From Ophiosphaerella korrae (lineage: Eukaryota > Ascomycota > Dothideomycetes > Pleosporales > Phaeosphaeriaceae), in NCBI GenBank assembly GCA_028456385.1, contig JALNQF010000039.1:234857-298856 (forward strand): DNA of 64,000 bases, written 5' to 3'. Shown here one piece after another: positions 55,822-64,000 of this stretch. A model generated the notes under the pieces. That model was not told the DNA's origin, searched no databases, and saw only the letters and a list, made by a program, of their open reading frames with translations. The position numbers and the translations under genes were made by a program. The first letter of the stretch is position 1; each line of letters starts with the position of its first letter.

Positions 55822-56925
55822 ATGGCCGGCCCCGTCCTCCAAGGCGTCTTCGGTAACAACCCACACCCGCACCGTCCTGCCCCTCCTCCTCCACCACCAC
55901 CACCCTAACTCCCGCCCGCAGCCGTCCACAAACCCCCCAATATTTCTTCCGCCGCCGTCCTCGAGTCCCTCCAGTCTGCCTTTGCCCCCTCCGCCGCCTT
56001 CGCGCCCCTCAAAGCCACCCAGCCCCCGCGCCCAAGTAAAGACGCCGCGCAGGTCTTCAGGCTCGGCCACGGCGGCACGCTCGACCCTCTTGCCAGCGGC
56101 GTCCTCATCGTCGGCATCGGCCGCGGCACCAAGCACCTGCACACCTTCCTGTCCGGCACAAAATCCTACATCGCCACCATCGCCTTCGGCACCAGCACCG
56201 ACACACACGACTCCACGGGCGCCGTCACCGCGCGCAAAGACGCCTCCCACGTGACACGCCACACAGTGCAGTCCGCGCTGCCCGCCTTCACGGGCCCCAT
56301 TTCCCAGACGCCGCCGCTGTACTCCGCGCTCAAGGTCGATGGCCACAAAGCATGCCACTATGCGCGCGCAGGCGTTGACCTCCCGCGCGCGCTCGAGCCG
56401 CGCGAAATGATGGTGCATGAGTGTGCGTTGGTGTCCTTCGACGCCCCGTGCGCTACTATCCGCCTCACCGTTTCCTCTGGCTTCTACGTGCGCAGCTTCG
56501 CGCACGACCTCGGCCGCGCATGTGGCGTGCCGTCGCACATGACGCATCTAACGCGCACGCGGCAGGCGGATTTCGCCTTGGCCGAGCACGAGCCTGCGTG
56601 TGAGGGGCTTGCGCGCGCGTTTCCGCTTGAGCTGTTTGCCGCGGGGGAGGAGGCGTGGGGGCCCGAGTTGGGCGCGCAGTTGAAGGCGTGGGGCGAGGCG
56701 CATCCTGTTTGTGGGGGGCATGTGGACGGGAGGAGGAGGGGCGAGAAGAGTGTGCCTAGACAGCGGTTTCGTGGCGAGTGGATCGCGGAGACGAAGAGGG
56801 GGAGGATTGAGCAGCAAGGGGGGAAGTGGAAAGGGAAGTGGGGGAGGAAGGAGAGGGGTAGGCTTGAAAAGGAGGAAGTGGGCGAGGTTGGAAAGGAAGA
56901 GACTGGCGCCGAGGTCATGGTGTGA
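55822..56925 (+). CDS. PUS4: tRNA pseudouridine-55 synthase, TruB/Pus4 family
   Basis: Two exons (55822-55852 and 55922-56925) with a 69-nt C-rich intron; 344 aa. The first exon codes only MAGPVLQGVF and the splice joins it to AVHKPPNISS, the conserved TruB start. The catalytic motif GHGGTLDPLASGVLIVGIG (about residues 60-78) contains the nucleophilic Asp. KSYIATIAFGTSTDTHDSTG and QTPPLYSALKVDGHKACHYA follow, then the GFYVRSFAHDLG motif. The enzyme makes pseudouridine 55 in the T-loop of tRNAs, in nucleus and mitochondria in yeast. The last 80 residues are a basic low-complexity tail (KWKGKWGRKERGRL) not needed for the fold. Confidence 0.93.
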
Positions 56926-57269
56926 GGAGATGGTGTTGAAGTTGTGGACAGTAAGAAGTGGTTGGAAAGGTGGTTGGAAAGGTGGTTATGGTCATGGCGC
57001 ATGCGGCTCCCACCCTGGCACCGTGTTTCAGAACGCCAGAACTCCAACGCGCTTTGGATCCAGTGGTGAGGCAATCCTGAAGGACCGTTCTCGCGCCGAG
57101 ATGATAGGCCTTCTACGATAACGACGCGATATGGCCTCGGACCTGAAAAAGACTCATCAACAGTCTAGGGACTTATAACCAAGACAACCTGTCGATCCCT
57201 GCATCCGGTACCCCTTCAACTCCAGCCTCGCCTACCTCAACTCTTTGCCAACAATATTAAATTACTCCC
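56926..57269. other. Intergenic between convergent PUS4 and membrane-protein gene
   Basis: 3' UTR sequence of two convergent genes; nothing else recognised. Confidence 0.45.
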
Positions 57270-58335
57270 TCACGACCCAATTTCATGCCGCTGCGTCGAC
57301 CCCAACTCATGTCTCAGTGCAGGCCCCAGCTGGTGCGCATACGTCTCCTTATACCCATTGTTATAATACTCAGCACCCGGTGTGTACCCGCTATCAGCAA
57401 GTTCCTGCAGAGGCTGGGTCCCGGGGTGCAAAGCCTTGCGCTTGCGCCGCTCACGAATGAGCAGCCAAACCAAGGCACCAAGCCCAATGGCCCCAAGCGT
57501 ACACCCCACGCCTATGCCTGCGCTAGCTCCCGCAGATAGCCCAGACGATTGCGCAGCCGGAGGGCTATTCGCCGCGGCACTAGACGAACTCGTTGGCGAC
57601 AACGATCCCGTGGGCCCCGCGGTCGTCGCCGACACACCAGTCGAGCTGGCAAACGAGGCCGTAAGAGTCGCCGCAACCGTAGCCGTCGTAACAGGCGATG
57701 GCACCGCGCTCGACAAACTCCGCGCCGTGCTGCCCGCCAGTAACGCAGAGCTATCAACTGCCCACCACGTCGGCCGATCCGTCGCCGCCTTGGCCGGCGC
57801 CTCTGCCACGCTGCTGACTTCCCCCGTAAACGGATGCACGTAGAACAGGTTCTTCGTGCAATCGCACGCCCCGCAGCAGTACACGTTCGAGCTGCCTGGA
57901 CACTCCTTCAGACTCACACCCGCCGCGTCGTTGCCTATCGCCTCCAATTAGCGTCGGGGCATTACCGATGGACGGGGGACAACAACAACTCACCAGGACA
58001 CAAATTCGAGCACCCGGCCCACGACTTGTCTGCACAGTACTGGCGTGCCAGCCCATTCCCACGACTGCATAAGAGGTTGGAACCGCATTTTTCGCCGGAC
58101 AGGCAGCAGTTGTTTGTGCCGTTGCCGCAGGATAGGAGTTCGGGGCCTGTGTAGTACTTTGAATCGCGTGCGAGAATGCCTGTCATGTCTAATCAGCCTT
58201 ACACTCTCCGCCCCCGGCCCCGGCCCCCCCGCATAACTCGTTGGGCTCAACGTTACCATCGTGCGAATAGCAATCTGCATGCACGCCTGCGAGCCAGAAC
58301 GCTGATGCAGCAACGCACCACGCAAGCGACACCAT
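57270..58335 (-). CDS. Cysteine-rich, Ser/Thr-rich single-pass membrane protein (copy 1)
   Basis: Three exons (58257-58335, 57994-58179, 57270-57934) with 77- and 59-nt introns, all in phase 1; 309 aa. A signal peptide (MVSLAWCVAASAFWLAGVHA) precedes a Cys-rich ectodomain (CGNGTNNCCLSGEKCGSNLL, YCADKSWAGCSNLCP, KECPGSSNVYCCGACDC). A Ser/Thr/Ala-rich stalk (about 130-200), one TM helix (GIGVGCTLGAIGLGALVWLL, about 215-235), the basic stop-transfer RERRKRK and a cytosolic tail follow. The layout resembles fungal surface sensors or mucin-like proteins of the Mid2/WSC kind, but no named domain is certain. A paralogue lies 455 bp upstream in the same orientation with the same exon structure. Confidence 0.82.
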
Positions 58336-58789
58336 TGTTTGCAAGTGGGAAAATAGTTGAAGAGGAGTGGGAGAGACGGGATGGAAAGTTGGTCAGCGGG
58401 CGATCGTGGCTTAGAGTGCGTTTTGGCCCCCAGATGCTGGGTGCCTGGCGCCTATTTCATTGGGTGGCGATCCTTCGCAACGGGGGGGGGTGTCTGCATG
58501 CGCGGGACAGCAATTTGGGGCCAGGGGCAACACGATAGGGATTTGATGCGGTTTGAGTTGACTGATTAGTGCTGGGGAGATTTATTCCACGATGGCGTTG
58601 TTTGGACTGGTTGCGTTGTTGGTTGAACGCTAACCACCTTGTGGTTTTGCGTGTTTTGCATGGCGCCTTTCGTTAGCCGTGTCGTCGACTTTGAAATTTG
58701 TTAGTGGCATGCTTCTATCACCACCTACATCCCCTAAACCTACACGCCTCCCCCCCCCCCCACGTGATCCCCACGTTCGCGCAATTCCA
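58336..58789. other. Spacer between the tandem membrane-protein genes
   Basis: Promoter of copy 1 and 3' end of copy 2. Contains a C-rich run near 58750. No gene. Confidence 0.5.
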
Positions 58790-59734
58790 TCACCCGACTC
58801 CGCTCCCTCTCACGTCCCCACTCAATTCGTACCGCGGATTGCTACCTATCTCCTGCGTCATCTTATACGACGTGGCGTACGACGGTGCAGGCGCGCTTTC
58901 GATAGACGCTGTTTTGCGCCTGCGCGAGCGTAGCACGGCATACGCCAGCGCCGCCACTCCCGCCACGGCCACGGCGCTCCCCACGCCGATGCCCGCGCCC
59001 GCTCCTGCTGAAAGGCCAGGCGGCGGTGGCGGCGACGGTGCCGAAGCGCTGGTTTCCGGTAGTAGCGCCGTTGCGCTGGGACTACTCACTACCGCAGAGG
59101 AACCGGTGCCGGCGGCGGTCGACGACTTGTTTGCGAACCACCACGTGGGTTTATTCGGCGACGGCGCGTACATGCCCAGCTCGACGTTGTTGACCGCGCC
59201 GGTATGGGGATCCACGCTGAACAGCGGTCCTTTGGCGCAATTGCATGTCTCGCCGCAGCAAAACACGTTGGAATCGGCTGCGCATTCTTTCAGGAGTACG
59301 CCTTTGTCTACCGGTTCTTGAGGGGGCGGAGCGGGAATCAGGTACATGTAGAACACAAGGGGGGTGGGGGGTGGGCAGACGCACCGGGACATGCAGCGGA
59401 GCAATTAGCCCACGACTTGTCTGCGCAGTATCGCCTCGTGGTGCGCGCCTTGTTGAAGCAGAGGAGGTTGGAGCCGCATTTCTCGTCGGGCATACAGCAG
59501 TTGTTTGTCCCGTTGCCGCAGGATACGAGCTCGACGTTGGACCGGTAGTGCTTGGATTCGCGCGCAAGAAGCCCTAGCTGCGAATTAGATAAAAAAAAAA
59601 AAAATACAGCCGGTACAGCGCATGCTCGCACACGTACCGTCGTGGGAATAGCAATCGGCGTGCGCCCGCGCAGCAAACAGCACCATGAGTATACATGGCG
59701 ATATCGCCGCGGCGAACAATCCGTGCCGCTTCAT
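58790..59734 (-). CDS. Cysteine-rich single-pass membrane protein (copy 2)
   Basis: Three exons (59638-59734, 59385-59573, 58790-59316) with 64- and 68-nt introns in phase 1, the same positions and phases as copy 1; 270 aa. A signal peptide (ILMVLFAARAHA) is followed by ADCYSHDG, then CGNGTNNCCMPDEKCGSNLL, RYCADKSWANCSAACP and KECAADSNVFCCGETCNC. The Cys pattern matches copy 1 almost one for one. The stalk is shorter and Pro/Ser-rich (SAPSPPPPPG), the TM is GIGVGSAVAVAGVAALAYAVL, and RSRRRK opens the tail. Intron 1 holds an A14-15 run. Stalk and tail have diverged while the ectodomain is conserved, suggesting the ectodomain is under constraint (inference). Confidence 0.82.
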
Positions 59735-60609
59735 TACGCGCTGGCAGACCTGTTCCCAAAGTTTGAAACAAAACGGGAGGCCCATTCTGATATGCGTCGC
59801 AACGGTCTTGGCATTCGCGCAAATGAAGTCATTTTCCCGCCTGCACACGTAAGACCAACCAAGCGATTGTGTTCCGCCCCCTGTGCGCAAGCCGTGGGAT
59901 CATAGGCAGCCTGTTGGTTACTCGGTCATCGAGGGGGCGCTCGCGTAGTCTCGCGGCTTGGGGCTGAATCAGGGAATAATTGCGCACGGACGGGGCGGGA
60001 CCTTGTAGGCATGTGTATTGCCCATGAATGCGGTTTGGGAGGCTGGGATTCGCTTGCTTCGCTGGTTTTTTTTTTTTTTTTTTTTTTTTTTCGCGGTAGT
60101 GGATGATGGATTAATTAAATGCTATAGGATACTGAGAAAAGGGAGTCGTGAGCTGGTGTTCGATTGACTGTGATTGTGTTGGGCTTCACATCTTTATAAC
60201 CCTGTGTGCCAACTTTTGACCACAGGTAAAAATAAAAATAAAAAAAAGTTAAATTTAAGAAATGCATCTCGGAAACCAAATGGAAACCAAATGGAAACCA
60301 AATGATGCCATAGTTGCTTATTTTTGCTTCGCTGCTTTCAACGTCACGTTTCATTCCAGAGTGCCGCAAATATATTCACGCTCAGTGCATGCCCGCCTCC
60401 ATTTCCGTTTCGTAACATTGCCCATATTTTTTTCAATTATCGCTCGTAGCAAAAGTGCCCATTGTGACAACGAGCATGTTTTAATGCATTGGAAGCATGG
60501 CCTCGCTGCGGCACGGAGTTAGGCAACCCACGTCCAACAACAGGCCGCAGCACTCCTTCGCCTTCGCTCAAGTCTTGCCAGGCGCCTCCACACGTGTTAC
60601 CTGTCATCC
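59735..60609. other. Intergenic with T26 run
   Basis: A 26-base T homopolymer lies at 60066-60091, and a triple direct repeat of GGAAACCAAAT at 60270-60303. No gene is supported. Confidence 0.5.
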
Positions 60610-61225
60610 ATGGACACAACAACCCACGAGAAACTCACAAGCCAGATCAGCGACGCCCTCGCAACCAACAACATCGACACGTTCCACCGCCTACTCGACA
60701 CAAATCCACAATGGCCCAGCGCACCCTGGGCCCTCAGCCACCCCCACACCATCTCCACACACACCCTCTCCTCCTTCAAAGCATTCGTCACCCGCTTTCC
60801 CCAGACCAAACACTGGGACTGCGGCGAAATAGGCAACCCCGTCGGCCTCGCCGCCGTCAGGGGCGACATACCGCTGCTCACGTACCTGCTGGAAGACCTT
60901 GGTCACACGGCCAACGAGGGCCGTTTGCTTTTCACGCCAGTAGCACACAACACCCTGCTTGCAAGGCCAGGTCGCACTGACAACGAGATAGGCATTATAC
61001 TGCGTGCACGACGCCGCCGACAAAGCGGGCGTTGCAGCGATGCTAAAGCGCCACGGCGCGACGCTCAAAGGCGAGGGCGCGTGCTACCAGGGATCGCACA
61101 GGCGCTGGAACGGCGCTTTGTGCTGGCACCGCGGGGGCAGATCGAAGCCGCAATGTTCGTGGTCGGAGGCCGGTGAGGGAGGCCGAACAGGCCGGTTTGC
61201 GTGGGTCGGGCATCTGTTTGGCTAG
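60610..61225 (+). CDS. Small ankyrin-like repeat protein
   Basis: Two exons (60610-60939, 60992-61225) with a 52-nt intron (GTAGCA donor, CACTGAC branch, ATAG acceptor) give 187 aa; both exons are multiples of three. Exon 1 ends with NPVGLAAVRGDIPLLTYLLE, an ankyrin-like helix pair. Exon 2 resumes with VHDAADKAGVAAMLKRHGAT, a second one. The tail (WNGALCWHRGGRSKPQ) is basic and may be a read-on of a shorter original frame. Cytosolic, function unknown; the family is common in fungi as short proteins. Confidence 0.65.
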
Positions 61226-61500
61226 TCTTTGGTTTGCGAGATGGTGGTTCGGCTATCGCTGGAGGATCATTGACGTTTTGGGGCTGCGCTATGTCGTGGG
61301 AATAAGCTTTGCCAAGCGCAGGGGGTAGACGATAGGATAGCACGCAAAACCAGCCCATGTCTGGGGATCGCCATTTAGCCATGTCTTTGGAGAGCCATAT
61401 CATTATTGTCACTTGTCACTGCTCTTGTTCATGGCTAGCTGTAACATGACTTTTTTTTCCTTCCCCTATCGTACAGACCACTCCTCTACATTATATACCA

Positions 61501-62489
61501 ATGGTTTATTACATCAACCCCAAACTCACGATATCATGGAATGCCGTCCATGAGCTAGCCGACCATGATCTAAACTTCAGATTCGAAGACTTTGATGTCA
61601 AAGTAGACCCTGAAACACCCTTGCCAATAAGAGGGAGAGTCTATGCACGGTCAAAACACTGGCTGTGCTACGAGCATGAGAACACTGTACCATGGGCGGC
61701 GGCCGACGACGCAAAAAAAAAAAAAAAAAAATTCAAGAATCTAAATTCATATCTACCCTCTATCTTGAATCGACCCGTCCAAGCCGACGAGCTGAAGGTT
61801 TTTGGCTTCGAAAAAAATGCTGCGGCCCGACCATTTCTATTTCAACGACGTGTACTACGAGGCGGCTCGACTAAACCTCCATCGCGACAAGGCGAACGGA
61901 TTATTTCAAGGAATTGCGGGCGAGCAGCGTGTGGGGTATCTTGACCCGTCGCAATGTCGAGCGTCGCTGGCAGAAACTAGGTATTTGGAATAGTGATTGG
62001 GGTTTTCCCGGACGTGGTAGAGAGCCAAATGATGATTTATATCGATGGAAGTGGCCATGGCAGCAAGACGAAAAAGATGGAGACACTAATCGGTGCTTCG
62101 TTCGGCTTTTTGAACGCGTGGTGCAAATGCGTCAGCATCTTTCTCGCGGCGAGAGCGTGCCTGTCTCTCCACGTCCACTCCCCAGTACTAGCAATGCTGC
62201 ATCCTCTCGTCAACCTCAGAGTAACGGAAATCTCCCTAGCACTAGCAATGCTGCATCCCTTTGTCAACTTCAGAGTAACAAAGGGCTCCACATATCAGAA
62301 TCCTCTACTCCAGAGATAGAATCTGTCGTTGGTGGTTCCTTTATTGACATTCCCAGTCAAATCCAGGTTTCCCAAAGTTCCTTCGTTGACAATTCTAGCA
62401 ATGCTAGGCCCTCTAGTCAACCTCCGTATAGCGAAGATTCCTTCTTCAGGTATAACACTAATTACATGTCCGATAACTTCTCCGACTAA
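61501..62489 (+). pseudogene. Unnamed fungal gene broken by two single-base insertions
   Basis: The first part (61501-61810) reads ETPLPIRGRVYARSKHWLCY, ENTVPWAAADDA and SYLPSILNRPVQADELKVFG. It then slips by one base at an A7 run (61811-61817) to MLRPDHFYFNDVYYEAARLN and LHRDKANGLFQGIAGE. It slips again near 61930 to WGILTRRNVERRWQKLGIWN and DDLYRWKWPWQQDE, followed by the repeat-bearing tail ending at 62489. The three frames are 1, 2 and 3 in turn, each needing one base fewer, so two insertions explain everything. An A18 run (61712-61729) also lies inside. The family is lineage-specific and unnamed to me. Sequencing error at homopolymers cannot be excluded. Confidence 0.6.
62181..62441 (+). 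repeat. 54-bp coding repeats (18-aa units)
   Basis: Unit 1 is at 62181-62234 and unit 2 at 62235-62288 in tandem, with a diverged third at 62388-62441. The peptide unit is like PSTSNAASSRQPQSNGNL. Units 1 and 2 differ at only a few positions. Confidence 0.75.
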
Positions 62490-63430
62490 CTTAGAGGGGC
62501 AAAGGACTCTACTAATCAGAGCACTCTCCTACAAAACCCCCCCTTTAACTAAAAACTATAATCTACAATCCAACGACCCACGAATCAGTCGCCCTATGCA
62601 CCAACCCCCTGGCGTTTTTTGTAATATTTCTTTTGTCACATTTCTTCCATAAAACGTCTATCCCTGCAGGTCGAGAAACCCCCCTGGCCGAGAAAAACAA
62701 GGGGTACTTCAACTTTGCACTACTCAAACTATGCACACACTTTAGTATCTATTATATTTTTACATTATGCATGTGCCATAGGTGAATCACAAACATGTAA
62801 GCACCCTTTGCACCCCAAAATTACCATCGCGTTGTTGTCGCCCGCGCCTGATTTGTAGAAAGTCTCTATTTGTTGCGAAATAGACTTCTCCAGCTACAAC
62901 ACTAACTTCACACTTTTGCCGCTACTAAACTTGTAGAATGGTTTTATTAAAGCTTGCGAACTTCGCTGTAGTAGTTTGAAGCCATCATCAGTGTTGTAGC
63001 TGCTGTCGCACGGAGATTCACGCAAGGTCGCGACGCATGTTGGTGCCTTTGATGAAAGTAATCATTAATATAGGCTAGTGTGATACGATCCCGCACTGTG
63101 TATATAGTCAAATCGGTCAAGAGCTCAGCCTGTGGCTGTGCGGAGCCATGGCACACAGGCCCCAACCCCACAGTCCTGGCGACCCGACTCGCCTCTAGTC
63201 ACCAACTCAGCTCTCTAGAACTGCCTACAGAAATCGCCACCGCACAAGGCCATGGCTAGTGCGGGTTGGCCATCCTCCCTGCTAGCGGTGGCAACTTGAA
63301 GTACTATCTCACATAGGTTGTACCTCACAATGATTGCTAAGCGAACTGCCATACTTTGGCTATGCTGTTTTGGTGCTACGTCTGGTCTGCCGCTTTAGAG
63401 ACGATCTGCTCGCTGACGTTACACCTCTTT
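62490..63430. other. Intergenic to TPR gene
   Basis: AT-rich with C-runs; a 74-codon minus frame at 62947-63171 has no motif. The right part is the 3' flank of the TPR gene. Confidence 0.45.
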
Positions 63431-64000
63431 CTAGGAGTAATTCTGCTTGCTAAGTTCCATAGCCTCTAACCGCCATATTGTGAGAGTTTCGTGAGATGAT
63501 GTAGTATTGGGATGTTGAGGACCTAGGACTACTGCCTGCCGGTTGCAGCAGTCCTCTATTAGTGAAATTGCTTTATTTGTAAGTCCCTGACTCTTTAACG
63601 TAAATGCGAGATTGTTCATGCTGGTCAGCGTGGAAGGATGGTCCGCTCCCAGCTTCTTCTTGCTCATCTCCATCACTTGCACAAAGAGCTCTTCCGCTGC
63701 ATCCCACCGCCCTTGATTCCAAAGAGTCGACGCCAGATTGGCCATGCTGGTCAGCGTGGAAGGATGGTCCGCTCCCAGCTTCTTCTTGCTCATCTCCATC
63801 ACTTGCACCTCTAGCTCTTCCGCTGCATCCCACCGCCCTTGATTCCGGTAAGTTGACGCCAGATTGGCCATGCTGGTCAGCGTGTCTGGATGGTCCGCTC
63901 CCAGCTTCTTCTTGCTCATCTCTATCACTTGCACCTCTAGCTCTTCCGCTGCATCCCACCGCCCTTGATTCCGGTAAGTCGACGCTAGATTGGCCATGCT
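63431..64000 (-). CDS. Kinesin-light-chain-type TPR protein, 3' part (cut by right edge)
   Basis: The frame runs from the right edge to the stop at 63431, giving the last 190 or so codons. Four TPR units of 42 residues occur, the first three nearly identical: NLASTYRNQGRWDAAEELEV then EMSKKKLGADHPDTLTSMA. The last is diverged (NNLAFTLKSQGLTNKAISLI), and a short capping segment ends ELSKQNYS. This is the usual C-terminal sensor of fungal NB-ARC- or NACHT-TPR NLR-like proteins, but the N-terminal effector and nucleotide-binding domains would lie outside the window, so the full architecture is inference. Near-identity of the repeats suggests recent exchange among units. Confidence 0.85.
   Translation of the reverse strand, partial: SMANLASTYRNQGRWDAAEELEVQVIEMSKKKLGADHPDTLTSMANLASTYRNQGRWDAAEELEVQVMEMSKKKLGADHPSTLTSMANLASTLWNQGRWDAAEELFVQVMEMSKKKLGADHPSTLTSMNNLAFTLKSQGLTNKAISLIEDCCNRQAVVLGPQHPNTTSSHETLTIWRLEAMELSKQNYS
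63490..64000 (-). repeat. 126-bp tandem repeats within the TPR gene
   Basis: The word CATGCTGGTCAGCGTG recurs at 63617, 63743 and 63869, with its start again at 63995: exact 126-bp spacing. Units share long identical tracts such as GATGGTCCGCTCCCAGCTTC. Confidence 0.9.

Noticed and set aside
55798..56547. 249-codon minus-strand ORF
   Set aside because: Antisense of PUS4, Gly/Arg-rich, no domain.

Overview
The window is nuclear DNA of a filamentous ascomycete, most likely a Dothideomycete (Pleosporales-like). The reasons are: introns of about 44-80 nt with GT..AG ends and CTAAC/CTGAC-type branch sites; fungal-only families (HET, HET-NACHT-WD40, DUF6536, fungal bZIP, group III-like hybrid histidine kinase); and fungal housekeeping genes (ATP19, MTP18, PCS1/CSM1, RAD4, PUS4, a CUZ1-like AN1 protein). 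No tRNA, rRNA or CRISPR array was seen. Exon borders were worked out by hand from splice signals, frame continuity and remembered family motifs; no alignment was run.

Layout. 0-6 kb is accessory: a RidA-like gene, a decayed MFS transporter, an intact HET gene and a pogo-type transposase that has lost its catalytic core. 6.2-9.4 kb is a compact housekeeping block (ATP19, MTP18, PCS1). 10.7-12.5 kb is a secreted DCR2-like phosphoesterase. 12.8-26.9 kb is gene-poor and full of relics: a TPR fragment, a kinase-like gene, a bZIP gene with stop codons, an unidentified broken ORF, a frameshifted DUF6536 membrane protein, a 310-bp inverted-repeat (MITE-like) element and a kinase C-lobe. One intact gene of a fungal PD-(D/E)XK-like family (21.3-22.6 kb) lies among them. 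27.2-33 kb holds RAD4 and a three-finger C2H2 gene. 35-41 kb is a HET-NACHT-WD40 NLR-type gene split by a 3.1-kb LTR retrotransposon with a 5-bp target duplication. 41.8-56.9 kb is mostly intact genes: an FAD phenol-hydroxylase-like enzyme with a 12-nt microexon, a RecQ helicase with a GC-AG intron, a hybrid histidine kinase, a C2H2 factor, a small secreted protein, the CUZ1-like gene and PUS4. 57.2-59.7 kb is a tandem pair of cysteine-rich single-pass membrane proteins. 60.6-64 kb holds an ankyrin-like gene, a frameshifted gene with 54-bp repeats, and the 3' part of a TPR gene with near-identical 126-bp repeats running off the right edge.

How it fits together. The window alternates between conserved blocks (mitochondrial energy and morphology, chromosome segregation, DNA repair, tRNA modification, signalling) and islands of self/non-self recognition genes (HET, NLR, TPR), transposon remains and pseudogenes. 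Several stops in the islands are Trp-to-TAG or Gln-to-TAG changes, the C:G to T:A type expected from RIP-like mutation. I saw no wholly new enzymatic system. The best leads are the nested NLR/LTR insertion, the NLR deletion that removes its P-loop, the 12-nt microexon, the tandem cysteine-rich membrane proteins, the small secreted protein and the PD-(D/E)XK-like gene.
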